From Mesorhizobium sp. PAMC28654 (GTDB taxonomy: Bacteria > Pseudomonadota > Alphaproteobacteria > Rhizobiales > Rhizobiaceae), in contig NZ_CP085135.1 of assembly GCF_020616515.1 (NCBI RefSeq), positions 6,619,001 through 6,683,000 on the forward strand: DNA of 64,000 nt, in the 5' to 3' direction. The notes beneath the pieces were generated by a model. The model was not told the DNA's origin, ran no database searches, and saw nothing but the letters and a program-made list of their open reading frames with translations. The translations under genes and the position numbers were made by a program. Positions 56,741 through 64,000 of the stretch are shown one piece after another. How positions within the stretch are numbered: the stretch's first letter is position 1; each line of letters opens with the position of its first letter.

Positions 56741-57652
56741 ATGCAACCGCGCAATTACTTGCTCTATGACGTCTTTACGCGCGATCGGCTGGCCGGCAAT
56801 CCGCTGGCCGTCGTGCTGGATTGCGAGGGATTGGACACGGCCGCGATGCAAGCCATCGCGCGCGAGTTCAATCTGTCCGAATCGGTTTTCGTGCTACCGC
56901 CGGAAAATCCCAAGCATCGTGCCCGCATCCGCATTTTCACGCCCGACTATGAGATGCCGTTCGCCGGTCATCCGACGGTGGGGGCGGCGATCGCGCTCGC
57001 TGAGATGAGTGAGGACGACGGTGCGGCGGGCATCTTCGTGCTGGAGGAGAATATCGGCCCGGTGCGCTGCGCCGTCAGCCGCGGCGACGGTGCGACCTTC
57101 GCCGAGTTCGACCTGGCGAAACTGCCCGAACAGCTGGAATTATCCGCCGACCCGGTGCGAATCGGCGCGGCCCTCGGGCTGGCGCCGCACGAGATCGGCT
57201 TCGAGAATCACCAGGTATCGTTCTGGTCGGCCGGTGTGCCCTATGTGACCATCCCTGTTGCCGACCTGGGAGTTGCCGGGCGCATCCGGCTGGACAATCA
57301 GGCGTGGTCGGAACTGGCCCCACGCAAGAGCGAATGGGCCTTCGCCAGCCCTTACATTTACTGCCGCAAGACGGTGAATCACGAAAGCGCCTTCCACGTC
57401 CGCATGATCGTTCCGGGCACTCCCTCTTATGAAGACCCGGCGACCGGTTCGGCCGCGGCCGCCTTTGCCGGCGCGATCATGCATTTCGACGGTCCGACGG
57501 ACGGTGTGTCGCAGTTCTGGATCGAACAGGGGCTGGAGATGGGCAGGCCGTCGCGAATCCGCCTCGAATTGAACGTGGAAGCCGGAAAACTGGCCTCCGC
57601 GCGCATCGGCGGCAATGCCGTGCAGGTGGCTGAAGGCAGGCTTTTCGTCTGA
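56741..57652 (+). CDS. PhzF-family isomerase/epimerase
   Basis: 303 residues of the PhzF fold, two like halves. The catalytic Glu is in EFNLSESVFVL, followed by the RIFTPDYEMPFAGHPTVGAA block; the second half has EDPATGSAAAA. Family members isomerise trans-2,3-dihydro-3-hydroxyanthranilate or unknown acids; no phenazine genes are near. GAGG lies before the ATG at 56741. Confidence 0.9.
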   Translation: MQPRNYLLYDVFTRDRLAGNPLAVVLDCEGLDTAAMQAIAREFNLSESVFVLPPENPKHRARIRIFTPDYEMPFAGHPTVGAAIALAEMSEDDGAAGIFVLEENIGPVRCAVSRGDGATFAEFDLAKLPEQLELSADPVRIGAALGLAPHEIGFENHQVSFWSAGVPYVTIPVADLGVAGRIRLDNQAWSELAPRKSEWAFASPYIYCRKTVNHESAFHVRMIVPGTPSYEDPATGSAAAAFAGAIMHFDGPTDGVSQFWIEQGLEMGRPSRIRLELNVEAGKLASARIGGNAVQVAEGRLFV

Positions 57653-57699
57653 TCGCGATGGGCTAAAAGCGATTTGTCGGGAAATGACTCCGGCAGGGC

Positions 57700-57728
57700 T
57701 GGACATGACGGATGGTGGCGGCTATATG
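57700..57728 (+). promoter_or_regulatory. promoter of tRNA-Lys
   Basis: TGGACA (57700-57705), 17 bp, TATATG (57723-57728). Transcription would begin about 57735, 24 bp before the mature tRNA. Confidence 0.55.
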
Positions 57729-57758
57729 CCCGCCAACGCCGGTTTTTGCCGGCCGAGT

Positions 57759-57834
<76 letters not shown>

Positions 57835-57941
57835 AAGTTCCTCAATAAAATCAGAGACTTAGGTGGCGACCCAAACCGCCGAGGCCCTGCGGCAACCTGC
57901 CGCAGGTCGCATACTGGTCGATGGGTATGTAGGATTATGTC

Positions 57942-58109
57942 CTATGAGATCATCAAGGCCACGGGGATCAAACCCATAGCGATGATGCTCGTGCAGGAGC
58001 AGACGATCAGGATGACTGTCTCCAAGGCGCCGAGGGTCGGCCGGTTGCCCGCGTAGGCAGCGGTGGCGGTCGCCGCAGCCCAAAGGACGAGGACGCCGAG
58101 CAGGGTCAC
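57942..58109 (-). CDS. small two-segment membrane protein
   Basis: 55 residues from a GTG start that overlaps the preceding gene's stop (GTGA): hydrophobic segments at about 2-20 and 29-52. No family recognised; in phages such proteins may be superinfection or lysis related, but nothing shows this here. A longer start at 58148 would overlap the HTH gene by 43 bp. Confidence 0.45.
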   Translation of the reverse strand: MTLLGVLVLWAAATATAAYAGNRPTLGALETVILIVCSCTSIIAMGLIPVALMIS

Positions 58110-58321
58110 GCCTTGATCTTCCCTACTTCCGCTTCGAACACGGCCCAATCGGGATAGCGGATAGTCCCGTTGAACAGGCGATAGTATCGCGGTCCGATAC
58201 CTTTGGACCGCATGTTGGCGAGCGACTGCGGCTTGAAGCCCCAGCGCTTCGCCAGGTCGTTCTGCGACAGCAGAACATCGTCCAGGGCAGGCTTCGTGGT
58301 GATGACCAGACTGTTGGCCAT
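58106..58321 (-). CDS. excisionase/AlpA-like HTH protein
   Basis: 71 residues; LSQNDLAKRWGFKPQSLANMRSKGIGPRYYRL is a MerR-type winged HTH as in AlpA/Xis proteins that control excision. GAGGAG precedes the ATG and a good promoter lies just upstream. Close to the tRNA-Lys boundary, fitting an excision role. Confidence 0.75.
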   Translation of the reverse strand: MANSLVITTKPALDDVLLSQNDLAKRWGFKPQSLANMRSKGIGPRYYRLFNGTIRYPDWAVFEAEVGKIKA

Positions 58322-58353
58322 AGGGCTGAACTCCTCAATAACGTGGTACGATT

Positions 58354-58382
58354 AGTATAATGCGGTATGAATTATGTTTCAA
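58354..58382 (-). promoter_or_regulatory. sigma70-type promoter of the HTH gene
   Basis: On the minus strand TTGAAA (58382-58377), 17 bp, TATACT (58359-58354), 33 bp before the HTH gene. The -35 overlaps the stop region of the primase-helicase gene. ATAAT/ATTAT inverted halves in the spacer could bind a repressor. Confidence 0.7.
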
Positions 58383-58883
58383 TAGGATCGTCGGGAAAAG
58401 GCGTGTCGGTGGTGATGTCGTCGAAGTCACCGGTTGCCCCGGCCGCCGAGACGGTAGGGCCGTCAACTTCGATCAGCTCGGCCTGCAACAGGTCTTGTAG
58501 CGCCCGCCGGAATGCCGTCTGCCGGGTCTTTATATCCTCGGCGGCCGACATCTTGGACACGTCCTTGCAGCAGGCGTCGCGCCACTTCCGGCGATCGACG
58601 CCGACACTGCCGAGGTCGTGCAGGATGGCCAGCGCGCCCTGCGCGGCCAGTGATAGCTTCGTCCGGGGGCGAGCCTCGCCCGCCTGGGCCTCTTTGGCGT
58701 AGGCCGCCGTGATCTTGTCGCCGTCCTCGTCGACACCAAGCTCACTGATGCCGATGCGGAAGGCCGGCGTCCAGTCCAGAGAGCCATTGCGGTTCTTGCC
58801 CAGCTTGCCGCCGATCACGTCGCTGCTCTCGGTGCGGGTCAGATGCATCTGGACTTGCTTCGGTAAAGTGGAGAGCGGGTTGC

Positions 58884-59744
58884 TCATTCGGCGGCGTTTC
58901 GCTCGAACTGCATCGGGCTGATGTAGTCGAGCGCGGAATGCCGCCGGATGGGATTGTAGAAGCCGTCGATATATCGGGCAATGGCGGCTTGGGCATCGGC
59001 GCGGGTAAGGAAAGAGGTGCGCCAGATCAGTTCAGTTTTCAGCGTCTTGAAGAATGTTTCGACCATGGCGTTATCAAAGCAATTGCCCTTGCCTGACATT
59101 GAGATGATGACGCCGGCGGCACGCAATTCGGCTTGGTAGTCGATAGAACAATATTGGCTGCCGCGGTCGGAGTGGTGAATGAGGCCGGGTTCCGGCTGCC
59201 GCATGACGAACGCCTTGTTGAGCGCTGCCAGAGCCAGGCTGCGGTGTAGCCGGTTGCCAGCAGCCCAGCCAACGACCTTGCGGGCAAACAGATCGATGAC
59301 GACAGCAAGGTACAACCAGCCCTCCCGCGTCCAGATGTAGGAGATGTCGGCACCCCATTTCTGGTTGGGACCAGTGGCGGCAAAATCCTGGTCGATGACA
59401 TTGGGGGCAACCGGAAAGGCGTGTTCGCTGTCCGTCGTGCGCTTGAACCGCCGCTTCTGTCTTGCCTGGAGGCCATTCTCCCGCATCAGACGCGCCGTTC
59501 GTCGCCGGCCAATGGCAAAGCCATTGTCTTGCAGTTCCCGCGTCATGCGCGGGCTACCATAGGTTCCGTTCGACAGCGCGAACGACGATCGCACATGCGC
59601 CAGCATTATCATGTCGTCGCGCTGCCGGCGGCACGCCGGCCGGCGCCCCCAGGCAAAGTAGCCGCTCGGGCTGACACCCAGCGTCGCGCACAAACGGTCC
59701 ACAGGGAAATCCTTCTTCGCCCGGTCGATGAGCGCGAACCTCAC
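58884..59744 (-). CDS. IS3-family transposase OrfB (DDE catalytic part)
   Basis: 286 residues, GTG start overlapping the orfA stop (GTGA). HTH_21 region at the front, then the integrase core with DDE residues in GADISYIW, HHSDRGSQY and DNAMVETFF, and a C-terminal YNPIRRHSALDYISP. Normally made as an OrfAB fusion by -1 frameshift. Confidence 0.94.
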   Translation of the reverse strand: MRFALIDRAKKDFPVDRLCATLGVSPSGYFAWGRRPACRRQRDDMIMLAHVRSSFALSNGTYGSPRMTRELQDNGFAIGRRRTARLMRENGLQARQKRRFKRTTDSEHAFPVAPNVIDQDFAATGPNQKWGADISYIWTREGWLYLAVVIDLFARKVVGWAAGNRLHRSLALAALNKAFVMRQPEPGLIHHSDRGSQYCSIDYQAELRAAGVIISMSGKGNCFDNAMVETFFKTLKTELIWRTSFLTRADAQAAIARYIDGFYNPIRRHSALDYISPMQFERNAAE

Positions 59745-60034
59745 CGACTTCCCTCCTTGACGAAAAAAGCCGTCGCCCGTTTCAAGATATCCCGCTCCTG
59801 CCGAAGGATTTCATTCTCCCGCCGCAGCCGTTTCAATTCAGCGGCGACATCAGCATCAGGCGGACGCCCAGGATCGCCCATCTCACGATCCAGCTGCCGA
59901 CCCATCCATCGCGTCAGCGTCGAGAAACCAACACCAAGATCCTCCGCGATCTGCCGCTTCGTCCGACCGCTCGTTCGCACAAGGCCAACCGCCTCCGCCT
60001 TGAACGCATCCGTAAACTGTCTCTGTTTCGTCAT
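59741..60034 (-). CDS. IS3-family transposase OrfA
   Basis: 97 residues: HTH (TKRQIAEDLGVGFSTLTRWM) and a leucine-zipper-like coiled coil (ELKRLRRENEILRQERDIL). Near the end GCT TTT TTC is a T-TTT-TTC slippery heptamer in zero frame; a -1 slip there leads into the orfB frame. Confidence 0.94.
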   Translation of the reverse strand: MTKQRQFTDAFKAEAVGLVRTSGRTKRQIAEDLGVGFSTLTRWMGRQLDREMGDPGRPPDADVAAELKRLRRENEILRQERDILKRATAFFVKEGSR

Positions 60035-61591
60035 CGAGGTCGCCTTTCATCAGAAGGAAACTCTCCACTTTTTCGGGGCAAGTCCAATCCGCATGTCGAG
60101 CGCACCATCAAAGACGCTGTGCCCGCGTGCGCTGTCGCCGCCTGCCTTAGTGTCGTGGTGGATGAACGCGACGGCGGCGCCATGCTTGGTCAGCGCGCGG
60201 CCGACAGCGACGACGCGGCCCATGCCCTCGGCACTGTTCTCGTCGATGCCGGGGAAGGCGATGGCCACCGTGTCTATGACGATCAGGATTGGCCGGCGGG
60301 CCTCGGCTGCGGCCAGGAGCGTCTTAAGATCGGGGCTATTCTTGACGGCCAGGTTCGACACACCACAGACAAGCTCGAACCCTGGCGCTTCGCCGAAGCA
60401 CTGTTGCAGCGCCTCGATACGCTCCGTCATGCCGGTCGGGTCTTCGGCGGCCACATAGAACACACCGCCCTTGCGGGTGCGGCGGCCGAAGGCGGGCTCG
60501 CCCTGTGCCACCTTGCGGGCGATGTAGGGGGCGATCAGGCTCTTGCCGACGCCCGGCTTGCCGATGATGGCTGCTATATCGCCGATCGACAGCACGCCCT
60601 TGATGACATACTGCCTCCGCTTGCCCTTGCCCGACTTGATTTCACTGTCAGTTAGGAAGACGATCTTGGCGCGCGACTTCTCTTCGGGCTCGTCGTCATC
60701 AACTAGCACGAGGTCGCCGAACTCGGCCTCAATAGACTTCGCCCCTGGGCTGTTCTCGGCGTAGGCATAGGCGTGCTCGATCACCTCGGCCAACTCGTCG
60801 CGATCCCACGGCGGCGAGCAGCGCTCGTTCCAATCGGAATAAAGATCCATGCAGTCGAGCGCCAGGTCGGCGCTGATGCCACGGTCCCGCAGCTCACAGG
60901 CGATTACATAGGTGTTGGAGTTACCCCCCTGGCCTTGGATGGATGCGTCCGCCGTCGAGAGATACACGAGGGCGTTGGCTTGCGCGGCGGGCGTATCAAT
61001 CTCGACAGCGGATTGAAGCTCGACGCGCTCAGCCTGGACGTAGGCTTGGGCTATCGCGTCGATCAGCCATTGCGGCGCCTCAAGAATTGGCGAATTGTTT
61101 ACAACGCGGTATGTACCCTTGGCTGTCGTGCTGCCGGGCGCCACGACGAGCCCGCCTCTTGAACGAATGTCGACCGCCGGGGCGAGCTTGCCAACGCTGT
61201 CTCTGACAGGCGCACCACGGAAATAATAGTGCCGTGATCCTGTCGGGCTCTCGACGGTGAAGGTACTGTCGAGTTGCCGCATGTGCTCGGCGCACGCCGC
61301 TGCGCTGCCAGCCAACTCGCGGATAAGCTCGCGCAGGTTCGCATCGCCGTCGCGGCCTTCCTTCTGATCGGTGTCGATGACAACGAGCCCTGATGCCCCG
61401 GTGGCGACGCCTATGTTGCGCTCGCCCTTGCCCCACCACGACTTGTGCTGCTCGGCATCCATAGTTGCCGCCTCCTGCCACCCTTTGATGGCAGGAAGCT
61501 TCTCGCCTTCACGGAGCGGGAACAGGTACAGACGATGCTGCTCGGCCAGCCGTCTCGCGACGGCCAGCCTCGGTGAAGTCCCCACGGATGA

Positions 61592-62155
61592 TCACTCCAT
61601 GCCGAGTGCGAACATGTAGAGGTGCAGCAGCGCCTCCTCCTCGTCGCGTTCCGCCTTGTCTTTCTTCCTCAATTTGAGGATCGCCGAAAGGGTCTTGCCG
61701 TCATAGCCGGAGCCCTTCGCCTCGGCCTTCACTTCCTTGATGTCGTCGGCGATCACACCCTTCTCCTCCTCAAGGCGCTCGATGCGCTCGATGTAGGAAC
61801 GCAGCGCGTCGCCGTTGACGCCGGAGTTGTCGCCGGGCTTGGGTGCGGTGTCCTTGGTCTTGCTGGACGGTTCGATGTTCGGCGGCTCGGGCTGCGGCTC
61901 GGCCTTCTGTTTCAGCTTGGCCTGCTTGTCGGCCTTGGTTTCCTTGGCCTTGGGCGCCGGCTTCGGCGGCTCGGGCTGCGGCTCCTCTACCACCGGTTCA
62001 TCGTCGTCGGGCAGGCCGAGGTCGTCGTCTTCATCTTCGTCGAGGGACGGGAAGTCGAAATCGTCATCGTCCTCCAGGTCGTCGATAATCTTGTTGGGGT
62101 CTTTGCCGGCTTTGAGGAAGGCCGGGATATCATCATCGTCGAGAATATCTGACAT
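61592..62155 (-). CDS. GapR/DUF2312-like protein with acidic N-terminal extension
   Basis: 187 residues. The C-terminal 75 ([49 protein letters not shown]) is the GapR/DUF2312 fold, which clamps overtwisted DNA in Caulobacter. The front 110 residues are Asp/Glu-rich then Pro/Lys-rich and probably disordered. TAGGAG precedes the ATG. Lies 6 bp before the primase-helicase gene and 36 bp after the polymerase stop, in one unit. Confidence 0.85.
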   Translation of the reverse strand: MSDILDDDDIPAFLKAGKDPNKIIDDLEDDDDFDFPSLDEDEDDDLGLPDDDEPVVEEPQPEPPKPAPKAKETKADKQAKLKQKAEPQPEPPNIEPSSKTKDTAPKPGDNSGVNGDALRSYIERIERLEEEKGVIADDIKEVKAEAKGSGYDGKTLSAILKLRKKDKAERDEEEALLHLYMFALGME

Positions 62156-62191
62156 GGAATTGCTCCTATGGTTTGAAAATCATATCACATT

Positions 62192-64000
62192 TCACTTACG
62201 GTAGCGAACACCTTCCCAGCCGGCGGCGTTCATCGGAAGGCCCCTGGCCCAGGTGGGAAGCTCTGACATGATGGCGCACATTTCATCGAGCGAGCCCTCG
62301 CCATCGGGCCGCTCGGAGACGCCTTCATCATGGACGTGCATGACCAGCGGATAGCCGCGATCCTCCAGGCGGAACATCGCTTCGGCCAACAGATCGCGGG
62401 CGGTGGCCTGCACGGCGTTCTCGGTCAGCTCGCCGCCGTAGGTTGCGACGCGCGCCCACTTGCCGCCGTTGGCCGGGTCTTTGACGATCTTCGCGCGCTT
62501 GCTCTCGTCAATCCGCGAGAAGAACGTCATCACCTGCTTGAGCGCCTGCTTGCCGGTGCGGGCATCCTTCCAGGGCATCGGCCGCCACAACAGCTTGGGG
62601 AACGCATAGGCGAGGCAGCGGCCAGACGGCAGTTGCATGAACAGGAACGAGCCGGCCTTGCGGAAACGGATACGCTGGCCGGCGTGGGTGATGTGGCCAG
62701 GGTTAGCAATTGCCTCGATCGCTGCGTCTTCGATGTCGCGCCAGAACTGGACGGTCATCGGGTGCTTGCCGCGCCACGGCATCTTGACCAGCTCGGCCGC
62801 GACCCAGGCGGCTCGGCTCATGTCGCCGCGCTGTCGGCCACGCGCACGCCAGGACCGTAGGGCATCTTTCTTACGGTCCCAGGTCGACACGGCCCACACT
62901 GGCGGCAGCATGGCCTCGACATCGACGCCCAGGCTGTCGGCCATGGTGGCAAACGCACCAGCACCGCCTTGGAAGCCAAGCGCCAGTTCCGAAACTTTGC
63001 CCGCTTGCCGACGCGGGTCTTCCTTGTCGGTGATCTCCTCGTTGAAGATGCCGGACGCGGCGACCAGGTATGGGTCGCGGCCGATCCCGCTATCGATCGA
63101 GGCGAACATGTCGAGCTTCCAATCCTCGCCGGCCAGCCACGGCAGGACGCGGCCCTCGACGTTGGAGAAGTCGGCAGTGATGAAGCGGCGGCCCGGCTTG
63201 GCGGCGATCATCGATCGCATACAGGACGCCAGCGGCGTAGTCGCACTCCCGTATATTAGGTCAATAGCCGCGAATGCGTATGGCTGCTCCTGCTTCAAGA
63301 TGTCGAGGCACCACTCGATGTCGACATTCTTGTCAGGTCGTACCATATTTTGTGTCTGGATGCGCCTGCCACCCCAACGGCCTGTGTTTGCCGAGTGGAA
63401 TTGGTGTAGCCCGCGCGCCCGGCCGTCTTCGGAAGTGCAGCGCAACATGGCTACAAGCTTCCTCGTCGAGGTCTTGCCGACATGCCCGCGTATCTCCAAG
63501 GCGCGGCGCGCGTCATCGGGCAGATCGGGTAGCGTCAACAGCTCGCGCACGTCCGCCTTGGCCAACGAGTGGCAGGGTAGCCCCTTCACGTCGCGCAGCC
63601 AGGCGACGAACTTCTGCACGCTGGTCGCGGTCGGCGCGGTGCCTCCGGTGATCCGGCGAAGCTCGGCGTTGAGGACACGAGCCTCCTCCTCGATTACACC
63701 GAGGGCGGAACGCGCGCTGTCGATGTCGATCGGCACGCCGCGCTGGTTGATTGCGAAGTCCAGCTCCCAAAGCTTCTGCTCTGACGCCTTGAGCGCCGGC
63801 AGCCGCGCCTCCAGGGCGCGTTCAACGATCACGTCCTGGTCGCAGTAGGCGTCGAGGATGGCGAACATTTCGGAATAGTCGGCACGCTCATACCAGACCG
63901 GGCGCTTGTCCTCGGTCCAGCCGCGCGGCCTGCACAGCTTGAGCATGACGCGGCGGCCAGCGTCGTCCTTGTCGACGGGCAGGCCGATGGCCTTGGCTAC
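62192..64000 (-). CDS. phage-type family A DNA polymerase, 5' end outside window
   Basis: At least 602 codons, open through position 64000 (no stop or certain start in the last 54 bp). Exo III-like YCDQDV near the visible front suggests a 3'-5' exonuclease; polymerase motifs A (ADFSNVEGRVLPWLAG), B (RQAGKVSELALGFQGG) and C (MHVHDEG). Like T7-type and other phage replicative polymerases rather than host Pol I. Heads the replication operon. Confidence 0.92.
   Translation of the reverse strand, partial: VAKAIGLPVDKDDAGRRVMLKLCRPRGWTEDKRPVWYERADYSEMFAILDAYCDQDVIVERALEARLPALKASEQKLWELDFAINQRGVPIDIDSARSALGVIEEEARVLNAELRRITGGTAPTATSVQKFVAWLRDVKGLPCHSLAKADVRELLTLPDLPDDARRALEIRGHVGKTSTRKLVAMLRCTSEDGRARGLHQFHSANTGRWGGRRIQTQNMVRPDKNVDIEWCLDILKQEQPYAFAAIDLIYGSATTPLASCMRSMIAAKPGRRFITADFSNVEGRVLPWLAGEDWKLDMFASIDSGIGRDPYLVAASGIFNEEITDKEDPRRQAGKVSELALGFQGGAGAFATMADSLGVDVEAMLPPVWAVSTWDRKKDALRSWRARGRQRGDMSRAAWVAAELVKMPWRGKHPMTVQFWRDIEDAAIEAIANPGHITHAGQRIRFRKAGSFLFMQLPSGRCLAYAFPKLLWRPMPWKDARTGKQALKQVMTFFSRIDESKRAKIVKDPANGGKWARVATYGGELTENAVQATARDLLAEAMFRLEDRGYPLVMHVHDEGVSERPDGEGSLDEMCAIMSELPTWARGLPMNAAGWEGVRYRK

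Larger units (their letters stand above)
58864..60072 (-). mobile_element. IS3-family insertion sequence, 1209 bp
   Basis: Ends TAAAGTGGAGAG (58864-58875) and AAAAGTGGAGAG (complement of 60061-60072) are 12-bp inverted repeats with one mismatch. The target TCGG is present on both sides (58860-58863 and 60073-60076). Carries orfA and orfB in overlapping frames. Looks complete and recent. Confidence 0.9.
58372..61585 (-). pseudogene. Prim-Pol/AAA primase-helicase interrupted by an IS element
   Basis: The 5' part (61585 to 60073, GTG start) has an N-terminal bifunctional primase/polymerase domain (GVATGASGLVVIDTD, about 15-190) and a RecA/RepA-like ATPase (GKPGVGKS, VIDTVAIAFPG, IHHDTKAGG). It ends at GLAPK where the IS begins. 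The 3' part (58863 to 58372) continues KQVQMHLTRTESSDVIGG to the stop. Removing the IS and one target copy joins GCC CCG AAG CAA in frame, giving about 666 residues. Function: phage replication initiation and unwinding; as it stands, probably inactive. Confidence 0.9.
57835..64000 (-). mobile_element. prophage or phage-derived integrative element, left portion
   Basis: Starts directly after tRNA-Lys and runs off the window. All genes face left: small membrane protein, excisionase-like HTH, Prim-Pol/AAA primase-helicase (split by an IS), GapR-like protein and family A DNA polymerase. This is a phage replication module. The integrase and the far attachment site are not in view, so the exact boundary is inferred. 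Confidence 0.75.

Noticed and set aside
58372..58887. Independent 171-codon gene starting in the IS
   Set aside because: Its first nine codons lie in the IS end and target copy; the rest is the tail of the interrupted primase-helicase.

Overview
The window looks like chromosome of a Mesorhizobium-like alphaproteobacterium (Hyphomicrobiales). The evidence is the high GC, a circularly permuted two-piece tmRNA whose tag reads ANDNYAEARLAA, a BA14K protein, GTG/TTG starts, rhizobial palindromic intergenic repeats, and a protein set (CobF, HflKC-DUF2065-Deg, PdxJ, Kup, IlvC) typical of that group. This assignment is inferred from content; no database search was possible.

Left part (1-25.2 kb): an AAA ATPase, the tmRNA gene, thyA, trmO, a molybdate locus (mop-like gene divergent from modABC, then a ModE-like regulator; modC carries a 1-nt frameshift), cobF, a DUF4424 protein overlapping folA, and the membrane-protease group hflK-hflC-DUF2065-deg. 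serB and miaA follow, overlapping divergently, then a diguanylate cyclase, a HerA-like ATPase and a cupin regulator with an inverted repeat around its own start codon. Next come a LysR gene and a divergent pair resembling tmpA-tmpB (2-trimethylaminoethylphosphonate oxygenases), and a flavin monooxygenase with an NTF2-like front domain.

Middle part (25.2-57.7 kb): ilvB-ilvN behind a probable transcription-attenuation leader (16-residue peptide rich in Leu/Ile/Val, then a terminator); an RND efflux pair behind an array of TGTGCA-type palindromes; a cobalt-type nitrile hydratase operon (alpha, beta, accessory); a DNA helicase behind a GTTC-N7-GTTC SOS-type box; pdxJ, kup, several oxidoreductases with local regulators (HxlR, TetR), ilvC, two convergent PilZ genes, BA14K, an EEP phosphohydrolase with a Nudix gene, a MacAB-like exporter in three genes, and a PhzF-family gene.

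Right end (57.76-64.0 kb): a tRNA-Lys(CTT) is followed by a reverse-strand block of phage-like replication genes: family A DNA polymerase (runs off the window), a GapR/DUF2312 protein with an acidic front, a Prim-Pol/AAA primase-helicase, an excisionase-like HTH protein and a small membrane protein. A 1209-bp IS3-family element has inserted in the primase-helicase gene with a TCGG target duplication, so this element's replication module is probably inactivated. No integrase is visible inside the window.
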